Part shown: positions 16,243 to 25,422 of the stretch, piece by piece
How the letters are laid out: every line of letters starts with the position of its first letter
How positions within the stretch are numbered: the first letter of the stretch is position 1
Source: Nonomuraea polychroma
GTDB lineage: Bacteria > Actinomycetota > Actinomycetes > Streptosporangiales > Streptosporangiaceae
Direction of reading: 5' to 3'
Length of the DNA: 64,000 nt
Assembly: GCF_004011505.1 (NCBI RefSeq)
Contig: NZ_SAUN01000001.1
Location: forward strand, 1,426,001 to 1,490,000
Translations under genes and position numbers: made by a program
The notes under the pieces: generated by a model
Database searches by the model: none
What the model saw: only the letters and a program-made list of their open reading frames with translations
What the model was told of the DNA's origin: nothing

Positions 16243-19021
16243 CGCGGCGTGCTCCTTCCGGGTCGTACAGGATGTGAGAGGTCACGGTGACGGGCACGAG
16301 ATCGTCGCCGACCGGCGCGTAGAGCCGCTCGCCGACGCGGTCGCGCCCCCCGCTGACCAGCGCCAGCGCGAAGGTACGCCCCAGCGCCGCGCTGCGGTAG
16401 CTCGAGGTCACGTGCCCGAGCATCGGCACGGGCGGCTCCGGCAGGCTCGAGAACTCCACCAGGTGCGTCCCCTCGGGCAGCAGCACCCCTGGGTCCTCCG
16501 GCAGCAGCCCGACGAGCTGCTTGCGGTCCACGCGGGTCGTGTCGGCCCGGGCGAACGAGCGCTTGCCGATGAAGTCGGCCTTCTTCTTCGACACCACCCA
16601 CGACATGCCCAGGTCCTGCGGCGTGACCGTGCCGTCGGTGTCCTGCCCGACGATCGGGTAGCCCTTCTCTGCCCGCAGCACGTGCATGGTCTCGGTCCCG
16701 TACGGCGTCACGACCCCGGTGTCCATGATCGCCTCCCACAGGGCGAGGCCCTCCCACGAGGTCACGTTGATCTCGTAGGCCAGCTCGCCCGAGAAGCTGA
16801 TCCGGCACACCCGCGCGGGAATCCCCGCCACCTCCGCCTCCCGCCAGGTCATGAACGGGAAGTCGGCCGCGCCGACGGCCAGTCCGGGGGCGAGTCCGTT
16901 CAGCACCTCGCGCGACCCGGGGCCGACGAGCGCCACCGTGGCCCACTGCTCGGTGACCGACGTCAGGTGCACGCGCAGCCACGGCCACTCGGTCTGCAGC
17001 CACTCCTCCATCCAGTCGAGGACGGCCGCCGCGTTGCCGGTGGTGGTCGTGACGAGGAAGTGGTCCTCGGCGAGCCTGATGACGGTGCCGTCGTCGAAGA
17101 CCATGCCGTCGGCCCGGCACATCACGCCGTACCTGATGGCGCCGACGGCCAGCGTGCTCATCATGTTCGTGTACAGCCGGTCGAGGAACTCCGCCGCGTC
17201 GGGCCCGATCACGTCGATCTTGCCGAGCGTGGAGGCGTCCATCGCCGCCACGCCCTCCCGCGCCGCCCGGCACTCGCGCAGAACCGCGGCCTCCATGTCC
17301 TCGCCGGGGCGCGGGTAGTACCACGGCCGCTTCCATTGCCCGACGTTCTCGAACAGCGCGCCGTGCGCGGCGTGCCACTCGTGCAGCGCCGTGACCCGGA
17401 CGGGATCGTGCAGCAGGCCGCGGTCGCGCCCGGCCAGCGCCGCGAAGCTCACCGGCGTGTACGGAGCGCGGAACGTCGTGCTGCCGAGATCGCCCACCGG
17501 GACGCCCAGGACGTGGGCCATGACAGCCGTGGTCAGTAGGCCGGACGTCTTGCCCTGGTCGTGGGCGGTGCCCGCGGTGGTGTAGCGCTTGACGTGCTCG
17601 ACGGAGCGCAGCCCGGCACCGGTCGCCCGCACGACGTCCGCCACGGTCACGTCCCGCTGCAGGTCGACGAAGTGCGTGCCGTAGTCCGCCGCGGGAACCA
17701 GCCAGTACGGCACGCCCTGAGGCACGACCTCGACGCCGGCAGGGACATCGCCGCCCGCCGCGGCGCCGTCCTCCAGGCATCCGGCCGGCGTGAACACGCC
17801 TCTCGCCGCTCCCGCGACCGCGACCGCCTGCCGCGACGCTCCGGGCACCAGCGTGCCCAGCGCCTCGTCGTACCGCAGCGTTCCGCCCGACTGGCTGAAC
17901 AGGTGCACGACCGGATTCCAGCCTCCCGAGACCAGCAGCAGGTCGGCGTCGAACGACCGCTCGCCTTCGGCGACGGCCCCGCCCTCCTGGCGCGGTCCCA
18001 CCAGGACCGAGGAGACCTGGCGGTCCCCGGCGGCTGCCGTCACCACGTGCCCGGTCAGCACCTCGATGCCGGCCGCGCGGGCCCGGTCGGCGCACGCGCC
18101 GGGCGCGGGCCGCACGTCGACGATGGCGGCCACCTCCACTCCTGCGCCGGCCAGCTCGAGGGCGGCGGCGTAGGCGCTGTCGCCGGAGGTGAACACCACC
18201 GCGCGGCGGCCGGGGAGCACGCCGTACCGATTGACGTAGGTCCGCGCGGCGCCGGCCAGCATCACACCCGGCAGGTCGTTGCCCGCGAACGCGACAGGCC
18301 GCTCGTGCGCGCCGGTGGCCAGCACGACGCGCTTCGCCCTGATGCGCCAGATACGCTCCCTGGCCACGTGCGCGGGCGCCGCGCCGCCGAGGTGGTTGGT
18401 ACGCCGTTCGACGGCGACGAGGTGGTTGTCGTCGTAGTAGCCGAAGACCGTGGTGCGCGGCAACATCGTGACCTCGGGCAGGCCCGCCAGCTCGGCCGTC
18501 ACCGCCGCCGCCCATTCGGCGCCCGGCAGGCCCGCCACCTGCTCGGCGGTGCCGAGCAGGCTGCCGCCGGGCTCGGGCTGCTCGTCGGCGAGGATCACGC
18601 GGGCGCCCGCGCGTGCCGCGGCCCTGGCCGCCGCCAGCCCGGCGGGGCCCGCGCCCACCACGAGCACGTCGCAGTGGGCGTGGGTGGCGTCGTAGCGGGC
18701 GGGGTCGGGCTCGGTGGCCAGGCGGCCCTGGCCGGGCAGCCCGCGCGCGACCAGGCCGTCGTACAACTCGACGGTGGTCGCGGTCAGCATGGGCTCGGGG
18801 AACGGCTCCTCGATCTGCACCAGCGCGCTGGGCTCCTCGCTGCCCGCGGCGAAGACACCGCGCGGGCGGCCGAGCTTGACGCTCGTCGCGACCTGGCGCA
18901 CGCCGTTGGCCAGCAGCGCCGAGGCGAGCGTGTCGCCGGGGTGTCCCGTGTAGTCGCGGCCGTCGAAGCGGAAACGCAGCGTGCGGCCGCGGTCGATCCG
19001 GCCCCCGCTCGCGCGCCTCAC
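16235..19021 (-). CDS. soxA: Sarcosine oxidase alpha subunit
   Basis: A 928-residue alpha subunit. The N-terminal part (LRFRFDGRDYTGHPGDTLAS) is a 2Fe-2S-ferredoxin-like fold. It is followed by a dinucleotide-binding domain (CDVLVVGAGPAGLAAARAAA) for NAD, and the C-terminal 400 residues form a GcvT/aminomethyltransferase-like folate domain (GQDTDGTVTPQDLGM, WVVSKKKADFIGKRS). The enzyme oxidises sarcosine to glycine and passes the methyl carbon to tetrahydrofolate as 5,10-methylene-THF. I place the start at GTG 19021, which overlaps the soxD stop (GTGA). The longer open frame upstream only shadows soxD. Confidence 0.95.
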   Translation of the reverse strand: MRRASGGRIDRGRTLRFRFDGRDYTGHPGDTLASALLANGVRQVATSVKLGRPRGVFAAGSEEPSALVQIEEPFPEPMLTATTVELYDGLVARGLPGQGRLATEPDPARYDATHAHCDVLVVGAGPAGLAAARAAARAGARVILADEQPEPGGSLLGTAEQVAGLPGAEWAAAVTAELAGLPEVTMLPRTTVFGYYDDNHLVAVERRTNHLGGAAPAHVARERIWRIRAKRVVLATGAHERPVAFAGNDLPGVMLAGAARTYVNRYGVLPGRRAVVFTSGDSAYAAALELAGAGVEVAAIVDVRPAPGACADRARAAGIEVLTGHVVTAAAGDRQVSSVLVGPRQEGGAVAEGERSFDADLLLVSGGWNPVVHLFSQSGGTLRYDEALGTLVPGASRQAVAVAGAARGVFTPAGCLEDGAAAGGDVPAGVEVVPQGVPYWLVPAADYGTHFVDLQRDVTVADVVRATGAGLRSVEHVKRYTTAGTAHDQGKTSGLLTTAVMAHVLGVPVGDLGSTTFRAPYTPVSFAALAGRDRGLLHDPVRVTALHEWHAAHGALFENVGQWKRPWYYPRPGEDMEAAVLRECRAAREGVAAMDASTLGKIDVIGPDAAEFLDRLYTNMMSTLAVGAIRYGVMCRADGMVFDDGTVIRLAEDHFLVTTTTGNAAAVLDWMEEWLQTEWPWLRVHLTSVTEQWATVALVGPGSREVLNGLAPGLAVGAADFPFMTWREAEVAGIPARVCRISFSGELAYEINVTSWEGLALWEAIMDTGVVTPYGTETMHVLRAEKGYPIVGQDTDGTVTPQDLGMSWVVSKKKADFIGKRSFARADTTRVDRKQLVGLLPEDPGVLLPEGTHLVEFSSLPEPPVPMLGHVTSSYRSAALGRTFALALVSGGRDRVGERLYAPVGDDLVPVTVTSHILYDPEGARRDG

Positions 19022-19296
19022 GGCGTCACCGGCCGCGGCTCGCCCACCCGGTAGACGGCGTGGATCTCGTTCGTGGCGGTGTCGCGCACGGCGTTGAACC
19101 AGCGGCGGCAGCCCGCCGAGTGGCTCCACCGCTCGGCGAAGGACCCCTTGGGGTTGTCGCGGAAGAACAGGTAGCGGGCCCACTCCTCGTCGGAGAGCGC
19201 ACCCGGGTCGGCCGGGTAGGCGACGTGGGCCTGGCCGCCGTAGTGGAACTCGGCCTCGTCGCGAGGGCCGCACCAGGGACAGGGGATCAGCAGCAT
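19018..19296 (-). CDS. soxD: Sarcosine oxidase delta subunit
   Basis: A 92-residue SoxD protein with the zinc-binding pattern IPCPWCGPRDEAEFHYGG near the N-terminus and the conserved WARYLFFRDNPKGSFAERW, then HSAGCRRWFN. It binds zinc and stabilises the heterotetramer. It lies 11 bases after soxB and is coupled to soxA. Its length is typical. Confidence 0.96.
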   Translation of the reverse strand: MLLIPCPWCGPRDEAEFHYGGQAHVAYPADPGALSDEEWARYLFFRDNPKGSFAERWSHSAGCRRWFNAVRDTATNEIHAVYRVGEPRPVTP

Positions 19297-19307
19297 CGTG
19301 GCGTTCC

Positions 19308-20540
19308 TCAGTGGGCGACCGCGGCGGCGCCGTGCTCGTCGACGAGCGCCCCGGTGACGAATCGGTCAAGGGAGAAGGGAGCGTTGAGGGGATGCGGCTC
19401 GTCGTTGGCCACGGTGTGGGCGAAGCACCAGCCCACGCCGGGCGTCGCCTTGAAGCCGCCGGTGCCCCAGCCGCAGTTGAGGTAGAGGCCCTCGACCGGG
19501 GTGAGGCCCATGATCGGTGACGCGTCGGGCGAGACGTCCACGACGCCGCCCCAGGTACGCAGCACGTGCGCCCGGGCGAAGACCGGGAACAACTCCAGAG
19601 CCGCGGCCATCTGCTGTTCGATGATGTGGAAGGCGCCGCGCTGGCGGTAGGAGTTGGCCGCGTCGATGCCCGCCCCCATGACGAGCTCGCCCTTGTGCGC
19701 CTGGCTGACGTACACGTGCACGGCGTTGGACATGACCACCGTGGGATGCACCGGCTCCAGCAGCTCGGAGACCAGCGCCTGGAGCGGGTGGCTCTGCAGC
19801 GGCAGATCGATCCCAGCCGTGGCGGCCACGACCGAGGTGTGACCGGCGGCGCACAGCGCCACCCGGCCCGCCGCGATCGTGCCGCGGGTGGTCTCCACGC
19901 CGGTCACCCGGCCGTCGCGCACTTGCAGCCCGGTGACCTCGCAGTGCTCGATGAACTCGACGCCGAGCGCCGCGGCCGCCCTGGCCAGGCCCCAGGCGAC
20001 GTGGTCGTGCTTGGCGATCCCGGCCCGGGGCTGGAAGGTGCCGCCCAGCACCGGGTAGCGGACGCCGGGGGAGACGTTGACGATCGGGCAGACCTCCTTG
20101 ACCTGCTGGGGGTCCAGCCATTCGGCGTCCACGCCGTTGAGCCTGTTGGCCTCGACCCGCCGCATGCTGTCGCGGACGTCCTGGAGGCTGTGGGCGAGGT
20201 TGAGCACGCCGCGCTGGCTGAACAGCAGCGGGTAGTCGAGCTCCTCCTCCAGCCCCTCCCAGAGCTTCAGCGCGTGCTCGTAGATGCCGGCGCTCTCGTC
20301 CCACAGGTAGTTGGAGCGGATGATGGTGGTGTTGCGGGCCATGTTGCCGCCCGCCAGCCAGCCCCGCTCCAGCACGGCGACGTTCGTGATGCCGTGGTTC
20401 TTGGCCAGGTAGTAGGCAGTCGCGAGGCCGTGCCCGCCGGCTCCGACGATCACCACGTCGTAGGACGCCTTGGGCTCGGTGGCGCTCCACAGCCGGTCGG
20501 GGTGCTCGGGCAGGTCGGCGCCCGGGGCGTGGGGGCTCAT
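19308..20540 (-). CDS. soxB: Sarcosine oxidase beta subunit
   Basis: A 410-residue FAD/FMN subunit. It has the N-terminal dinucleotide fold [20 protein letters not shown] and a KHDHVAWG segment at about residue 175, the usual place of the histidine that carries covalent FMN. The C-terminal [20 protein letters not shown] and GFKATPG motifs are typical. It holds the active site for sarcosine oxidation. Its start overlaps the glyA stop by ATGA. Confidence 0.96.
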   Translation of the reverse strand: MSPHAPGADLPEHPDRLWSATEPKASYDVVIVGAGGHGLATAYYLAKNHGITNVAVLERGWLAGGNMARNTTIIRSNYLWDESAGIYEHALKLWEGLEEELDYPLLFSQRGVLNLAHSLQDVRDSMRRVEANRLNGVDAEWLDPQQVKEVCPIVNVSPGVRYPVLGGTFQPRAGIAKHDHVAWGLARAAAALGVEFIEHCEVTGLQVRDGRVTGVETTRGTIAAGRVALCAAGHTSVVAATAGIDLPLQSHPLQALVSELLEPVHPTVVMSNAVHVYVSQAHKGELVMGAGIDAANSYRQRGAFHIIEQQMAAALELFPVFARAHVLRTWGGVVDVSPDASPIMGLTPVEGLYLNCGWGTGGFKATPGVGWCFAHTVANDEPHPLNAPFSLDRFVTGALVDEHGAAAVAH

Positions 20541-21793
20541 CGGACGTCCTCGTAGAGCGGGTGCTTGCCGGCCAGGGCCTCGACCCGGCCGCGCAGGAAG
20601 GACAGGTCGGCCTCCGGCGTGAGCGCCGTCGCGATGACGTCGCTCACGTCGGCGAAGTCGTCGGCGCCGAACCCCCGCGTGGCCAGCGCCGGCGTGCCGA
20701 TGCGCAGGCCGGAGGTGACCATCGGCGGGCGCGGGTCGAACGGCACCGCGTTCCTGTTCACCGTGATCCCGGCGGCGTGCAGCCGGTCCTCGGCCTGCTT
20801 GCCGTCCAGCGCCGAATCACGCAGGTCGACCAGGACGAGATGCACGTCGGTGCCGCCGGTCAGCACCTTGACCCCGGCCTCGGCGGCGTCGGGTGCGAGC
20901 AGCCGGTCGGCGAGGATCTTGGCGCCCTCCAGCGTGCGCCGCTGCCGGTCGCGGAAGGCGTCCTCGCCGGCGATCTTGAACGCGACGGCCTTGGCGGCGA
21001 TGACGTGCTCCAGCGGCCCGCCCTGCTGGCCGGGGAAGACCGACGAGTTGATCTTCTTGATGAGGTCCTCCGTGGACAGGATCACGCCGCCGCGCGGGCC
21101 GCCGAGGGTCTTGTGCGTGGTGGTGGTGACGACGTGGGCGTGCGGCACGGGGGAGGGGTGCAGGCCCGCGGCCACCAGGCCGGCGAAGTGCGCCATGTCC
21201 ACCAGCAGGTACGCGCCCACCTCGTCGGCGATCCGCCGGAAGGCGGCGAAGTCCAGGTGGCGGGGGTAGGCCGACCAGCCGGCGATGATCAGCTTGGGCC
21301 GGTGCTCGCGGGCCAGCCGCTCGACCTCCTCCATGTCCACCAGGTGGTCGCTCTCGCGTACGTGGTAGGCGACCACGTTGTACAGGCGGCCGGAGAAGTT
21401 GATCCGCATGCCGTGCGTGAGATGGCCGCCATGGGCCAGGTCGAGCCCGAGGATGGTGTCGCCGGGTTCGAGCAGCGCGGCCATGGCCGCGGCGTTGGCC
21501 TGGGCGCCGGAGTGCGGCTGCACGTTGGCCGCCGCCGCGCCGAACAGCGCCTTCACCCGGTCGATGGCGATCTGCTCGATCACGTCCACGTGCTCGCAGC
21601 CGCCGTAGTAGCGCCGGCCCGGGTAGCCCTCGGCGTACTTGTTGGTGAGCACCGAGCCCTGCGCCGCCATGACGGCGACGGGCGCGAAGTTCTCGGAGGC
21701 GATCATCTCCAGCGTCGAGCGCTGGCGCGCCAGCTCGGCGCCGATGGCGGCGTGGACCTCCGGGTCGACCACGTCCAGCGGGGTGTCGATCAT
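20537..21793 (-). CDS. glyA: Serine hydroxymethyltransferase
   Basis: A 418-residue PLP enzyme of normal length. The PLP lysine lies in the motif [18 protein letters not shown], and [18 protein letters not shown] is also diagnostic. It joins glycine with 5,10-methylene-THF to form serine. The neighbouring dimethylglycine and sarcosine oxidases produce exactly these two substrates, so this copy is probably dedicated to betaine breakdown and may be separate from a housekeeping glyA elsewhere. It is 12 bases downstream of the dimethylglycine oxidase gene. Confidence 0.97.
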   Translation of the reverse strand: MIDTPLDVVDPEVHAAIGAELARQRSTLEMIASENFAPVAVMAAQGSVLTNKYAEGYPGRRYYGGCEHVDVIEQIAIDRVKALFGAAAANVQPHSGAQANAAAMAALLEPGDTILGLDLAHGGHLTHGMRINFSGRLYNVVAYHVRESDHLVDMEEVERLAREHRPKLIIAGWSAYPRHLDFAAFRRIADEVGAYLLVDMAHFAGLVAAGLHPSPVPHAHVVTTTTHKTLGGPRGGVILSTEDLIKKINSSVFPGQQGGPLEHVIAAKAVAFKIAGEDAFRDRQRRTLEGAKILADRLLAPDAAEAGVKVLTGGTDVHLVLVDLRDSALDGKQAEDRLHAAGITVNRNAVPFDPRPPMVTSGLRIGTPALATRGFGADDFADVSDVIATALTPEADLSFLRGRVEALAGKHPLYEDVR

Positions 21794-21805
21794 GTATGTC
21801 CTCTC

Positions 21806-24211
21806 CTAACCGCGCAGCCGCTGCATCGTGGGGTCGAAGAGCGGTTCCTCGGCGACGACGGCGCGTACGTTACGGTCGAAGTAGCCGATGGTCACCTCCT
21901 GGCCGGGGTTCGCCAGGTCGGCGGGCAGCCAGGCGTAGGCGATGCCCCTGCCGATCGTGTATCCGTAGGCGGCGCTGGTGACGTAGCCGGCCGGACCGCC
22001 GTCGGTGTCGTAGACGGGCTCCTTGCCCATGACGACCTCGTCGGTGAGCAGGCAGGTCAGCCGCCGGCGCACCTCCTGCTTGCGCTCCAGCAGCGCCTCG
22101 CGGCCGACGAAGTCGCCCTTGTCCAGCTTGACGGCGAAGCCGAGCCCCGCCTCGTAGGGGTCGTGCTCGAAGGTCATGTCCGTGCCGAAGGAGCGGTAGC
22201 CCTTCTCCAGGCGCAGGCTGGTGAACGCGCCGCGGCCGCCGGCGATGACGCCGTGCCGCTGCCCGGCCTCCCAGAGCGTGTCCCAGAGCTTGAGTCCCAT
22301 GTCGGCGGTGGTGTAGATCTCCCAGCCCAGCTCGCCGACGTACGACAGGCGCAGCATGGTGACCGGCACGTTGCCGATGTAGCCCCGGGCGCCGCGGAAG
22401 TAACGCAGCGCGGTCAGGTCGATGCCGGTGAGCGGCTGGACGAGGTCGCGGGCACGCGGGCCCCACACGCCCACGCAGCAGGTGCCCGCGGTGATGTCCC
22501 GGATGTGGACCGCGCGCGGTCGCCGCCGGTCCAGCCAGTCGAGGTCCAGGTTGCCGTTGGCGCCGACCTGGAACAGCTCGGGGCCCAGGCGCGCGACGGT
22601 GATGTCGCTGCGGATGCCGCCGTCGGTGTCCAGGAGCAGGCAGTACGTCACGGAGCCGACGGACTTGTCGATGTCGCCGGTCACCAGGGACTGCAGGAAG
22701 CCGACCGCGCCGGGGCCGCTGATCTCCAGGCGCTTGAGCGCGGTCATGTCGTACATCGCGACGGACTCCCGGGTGGCCTGCGCCTCCGCGCCCACGATGG
22801 GCGACCAGTATTGGGCGGCCCAGTCGCCGGGCGTCGGGATGTCGCGGCCCTGGAGCAGCGGGGCGTTGGCGCCGTACCACTGTGGCCGCTCCCAGCCGGA
22901 GGCCTCCAGGAAGATCGCGCCGAGCTCTTGCTGGCGGACGTGGAACGGGCTGGTGCGCATCGGGCGCGGATGCTCCATGGGCTGCAGCGGGTGGATGATG
23001 TCGTAGACCTCGACGTAGTTCTGGCAGCCGCGCGCCAGCACGTAGTCGGGAGCTATCTGGTGCGGCTCGAACCGGTTGACGTCGCATTCGTGCAGGTCGA
23101 AGGAGGAGCAGTGGCCGTCGACCAGCCACTCGGCCATGGCCATGGCGACCCCTGCGGAGTGGGTGACCCACACGGCCTCCGCCACCCAGAAGCCCTTCAC
23201 CTCGCGCGACTCACCCATCAGCGGCATGTGGTCGGTCGTGAACGAGAACAGCCCGTTGATGCCCTCCTCCACCTTGGCCGACCGCGTCCCCGGCAGCAGG
23301 CTCTGGGTCTCGGTCCAGGCGTCGGCGAAGTCGTCGGGGGTGAAGGTCAGCACCGACGGCATGACCTCGGCGGCGTCCACCGAGAGGATGTCGTCGGGGC
23401 TGACCGGCATGGGCCGGTGGCCGTAGTAGCCGATGCCCAGCGTGTCGTAGCGCTCCCGGACGTACAGGTCGGCGTCCTGGTGACGCAGGATGGGCCGGGT
23501 CGCCTCCCCGGTCTGCCCGGCCAGGTCGGGGATCTGACCCGTCCAGGCCAGCTGGTGGGCCAGCGGCGTGAGCGGCAGCTCCATGCCCACCATGCGGGCC
23601 ACGCGCGGCCCCCAGATCCCGGCACAGCAGACCACCACGTCGGCGGGGATCTCGCCGTGGTCGGTGACCACCGCGGCGACCCGGCCGCCCTCGGTCCTGA
23701 TGTCCAGCACCTCGTGCCTGGCCAGCACCCGCACGCCGCGCTCGGTCGCCCTGGTGAGCTGCGCCTGGACCGCCTTGACCGCCTTGGCCAGGCCGTCGGT
23801 GGGGAGGAACAGGCCGCCGAGCACCTTGCCGGGGTCCAGCAGCGAGTGCTTGGCCACGCACTCGGCGGGGGAAAGCAGATGGGCCTCCAGGCCCCATGCC
23901 GTCGCCCAGCCGTGGCGGCGCTGCAGCTCCGCGAGGCGCTCGGGGGTCGTGGCCACCTCCAGGCCGCCCACTTGGAGGAAGCTGTCCAGCTCGACGAACT
24001 TCTCCACGGTGTAGCGGGCCATCTCGGCCATGGTCTTGGAGCCGTTGGTCTGGAACACCAGACCGGGCGCGTGCGAGGAGGAGCCGCCGGTGGCGGGTAC
24101 GTCACCCTGGTCGACCACTGCGACGTCGGTCCAGCCGCGGGCCGACAGCTCGTCGGCGAGTGCCGCGCCGACCACGCCGGCCCCGATGATGACGACTCTC
24201 GGGCCCGTCAT
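21806..24211 (-). CDS. Dimethylglycine oxidase/dehydrogenase with C-terminal folate domain
   Basis: An 801-residue bifunctional enzyme. The N-terminal FAD domain (RVVIIGAGVVGAALADELSA) contains SSSHAPGLVFQTNGS, where the histidine normally holds covalent FAD in dimethylglycine oxidases. The C-terminal half is a GcvT-like THF domain (SYVGELGWEIYTTADMGLKL, LRLEKGYRSFGTDM). It turns dimethylglycine into sarcosine and forms 5,10-methylene-THF. The ATG at 24211 is preceded by GGAGG at five bases, so I prefer it to the GTG two codons upstream. It is the first gene of the seven-gene operon running to sdaA, with an IclR-type operator candidate 17 bases upstream of the start codon. Paralogues acting on sarcosine exist, but the full sox set beside it makes dimethylglycine the likelier substrate. 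Confidence 0.88.
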   Translation of the reverse strand: MTGPRVVIIGAGVVGAALADELSARGWTDVAVVDQGDVPATGGSSSHAPGLVFQTNGSKTMAEMARYTVEKFVELDSFLQVGGLEVATTPERLAELQRRHGWATAWGLEAHLLSPAECVAKHSLLDPGKVLGGLFLPTDGLAKAVKAVQAQLTRATERGVRVLARHEVLDIRTEGGRVAAVVTDHGEIPADVVVCCAGIWGPRVARMVGMELPLTPLAHQLAWTGQIPDLAGQTGEATRPILRHQDADLYVRERYDTLGIGYYGHRPMPVSPDDILSVDAAEVMPSVLTFTPDDFADAWTETQSLLPGTRSAKVEEGINGLFSFTTDHMPLMGESREVKGFWVAEAVWVTHSAGVAMAMAEWLVDGHCSSFDLHECDVNRFEPHQIAPDYVLARGCQNYVEVYDIIHPLQPMEHPRPMRTSPFHVRQQELGAIFLEASGWERPQWYGANAPLLQGRDIPTPGDWAAQYWSPIVGAEAQATRESVAMYDMTALKRLEISGPGAVGFLQSLVTGDIDKSVGSVTYCLLLDTDGGIRSDITVARLGPELFQVGANGNLDLDWLDRRRPRAVHIRDITAGTCCVGVWGPRARDLVQPLTGIDLTALRYFRGARGYIGNVPVTMLRLSYVGELGWEIYTTADMGLKLWDTLWEAGQRHGVIAGGRGAFTSLRLEKGYRSFGTDMTFEHDPYEAGLGFAVKLDKGDFVGREALLERKQEVRRRLTCLLTDEVVMGKEPVYDTDGGPAGYVTSAAYGYTIGRGIAYAWLPADLANPGQEVTIGYFDRNVRAVVAEEPLFDPTMQRLRG

Positions 24212-24227
24212 AGCCACCTCCGGTGTT

Positions 24228-24244
24228 GTTGCGACATATGCAAC
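24228..24244. promoter_or_regulatory. IclR-type operator candidate, site 1 (dimethylglycine-sarcosine operon)
   Basis: GTTGCGACATATGCAAC, a 5-7-5 inverted repeat located between the start of the dimethylglycine oxidase gene and its presumed promoter. A further GCAAC half-site lies at 24259-24263. It matches four other sites in this locus. Confidence 0.7.
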
Positions 24245-24342
24245 CTAACGCGCTTCCCGCAACAAGCGTCGCCTGCCGGATTGCGGGTGTCAAGGGGCGT
24301 TCTGTCTAATTCCGTGCCGCTCATCGGCGCCGCGGAACGCAC

Positions 24343-24384
24343 GCGAACCCGGCCCGATCGCGCGTGCGATCGGGCCGGGTTCGC
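24343..24384 (-). terminator. Strong hairpin terminator after the betaine ABC operon
   Basis: Two perfect 19-base complementary arms (24343-24361 and 24366-24384) enclose a GCGT loop, right after the stop codon of the substrate-binding protein gene when read on the minus strand. No U-run is obvious, as is usual in actinomycetes. It separates this operon from the dimethylglycine operon downstream. Confidence 0.8.
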
Positions 24385-24393
24385 GGCAGCCGG

Positions 24394-25377
24394 TCAGCTC
24401 TTGGGCAGCCAGGCCTTGACCTTGTCCGGGTTGTCGGCCACCCACTTGGCGGCCGCCTCCTCGGCGGTCATCTTGTCCTCGGCGATGTACTTCGCCACGA
24501 GGTTCTGGTCGTCGTTGGTCCAGGTGAAGTTCTTGACCAGCTCGTAGGCGGGGCTGCCGGAGTCGGCGAACTTCTTGCTCACGATCTTGTCGAGCTGGTA
24601 CGGCGGGTAGTCGCAGGCCACCTTCTCCGGATCGGCGTCGCAGCCTTCCTTGTAGGCGGGCAGGTTCACCTTGACCAGCTTGAGCTCCGACAGGAACCAC
24701 TGGGGCTCGTAGAAGTAGGCCAGGATCGGCTTCTGTTGCTTCTGAGACTGGCGGAAGGCGGTGATGAGCGCGGTCTCGCTGCCCGCGTAGACGACCTTGT
24801 AGTCCAGCTTGAGGTTCTTGACCAGGGCCTCGTCGTTGGTGACGTAGGAAGGGTCGCCGTCGAGGAGCTGGCCCTTGCCGCCGGACTCGGAGGTCTTGAA
24901 GAGGGAGGCGTACTTGTTGAGGTTCTTGTAGTCGGTGATGTCCGGGTACTTCTCGGCCATCCACGGGGCCACGTACCAGCCGATGACGCCCTTGTTGCCC
25001 GTCGGCCCCGCCGAGACGGCGACCTTCTGGTCGTCGATGTACTTCTTCTTCAGGTCGTCGTGTGCCCAGTTCTCCACGATCGCGTCCACCTCGCCGGTGC
25101 CGAAGCCCTGCCAGGCGACCTCCTCCTTGAGGTCCTTCTTCACGACCGTGCAGCCGAGGTTCTTCTCGGCCACGTAGGCGATCACCGCGGCGTTGGCCTC
25201 GTAGCCCACCCACGGGTTGATCGCGAGGTTGAGTGTCCCGCACGCCTTGGCACTGCCTCCGCCGGCGGCCGGTGCGGCCGTCTCGCCGACCTTCGCGCCC
25301 GCGCAGGCGTTGAGAAAGAGGCCCATGCCGGTTACGAGCACGAGTGCCCTGACCTTTCCGCTCCTCGAATTCGTCAC
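24394..25377 (-). CDS. Glycine betaine ABC transporter substrate-binding lipoprotein
   Basis: A 327-residue OpuAC/ProX-type binding protein. The N-terminus has a basic start and the hydrophobic segment ALVLVTGMGLFLNACAG, with lipobox L-N-A-C, so it should be anchored outside the membrane by a lipidated cysteine. The mature part (NLAINPWVGYEANAAVIAYV, then EPQWFLSELKLVKVNLPAY) resembles quaternary-amine binders with aromatic boxes. It is the last gene of the operon with betaine aldehyde dehydrogenase, ATPase and permease. It probably captures betaine, choline or a related amine for the catabolic enzymes around it. Confidence 0.93.
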   Translation of the reverse strand: MTNSRSGKVRALVLVTGMGLFLNACAGAKVGETAAPAAGGGSAKACGTLNLAINPWVGYEANAAVIAYVAEKNLGCTVVKKDLKEEVAWQGFGTGEVDAIVENWAHDDLKKKYIDDQKVAVSAGPTGNKGVIGWYVAPWMAEKYPDITDYKNLNKYASLFKTSESGGKGQLLDGDPSYVTNDEALVKNLKLDYKVVYAGSETALITAFRQSQKQQKPILAYFYEPQWFLSELKLVKVNLPAYKEGCDADPEKVACDYPPYQLDKIVSKKFADSGSPAYELVKNFTWTNDDQNLVAKYIAEDKMTAEEAAAKWVADNPDKVKAWLPKS

Positions 25378-25422
25378 CTAGGTCCTCCTGGTGGTTCCTC
25401 GGGCCGAGGGGCCCGTCTTCGG

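Noticed and set aside
16235..19369. A longer sarcosine oxidase alpha subunit starting upstream at 19369
   Set aside because: The extra 116 residues are low-complexity shadow of soxD; homology begins at GTG 19021, which overlaps the soxD stop.
20537..24300. A glycine riboswitch in front of the glyA/sox operon
   Set aside because: No tandem aptamer-like structure or long leader is present; the operator lies only 17 bases upstream of the first start codon.
20561..24547. A plus-strand open frame of about 1300 codons over glyA and the dimethylglycine oxidase gene
   Set aside because: It is the shadow of two clear enzymes on the minus strand; it has no domain and no ribosome-binding site.
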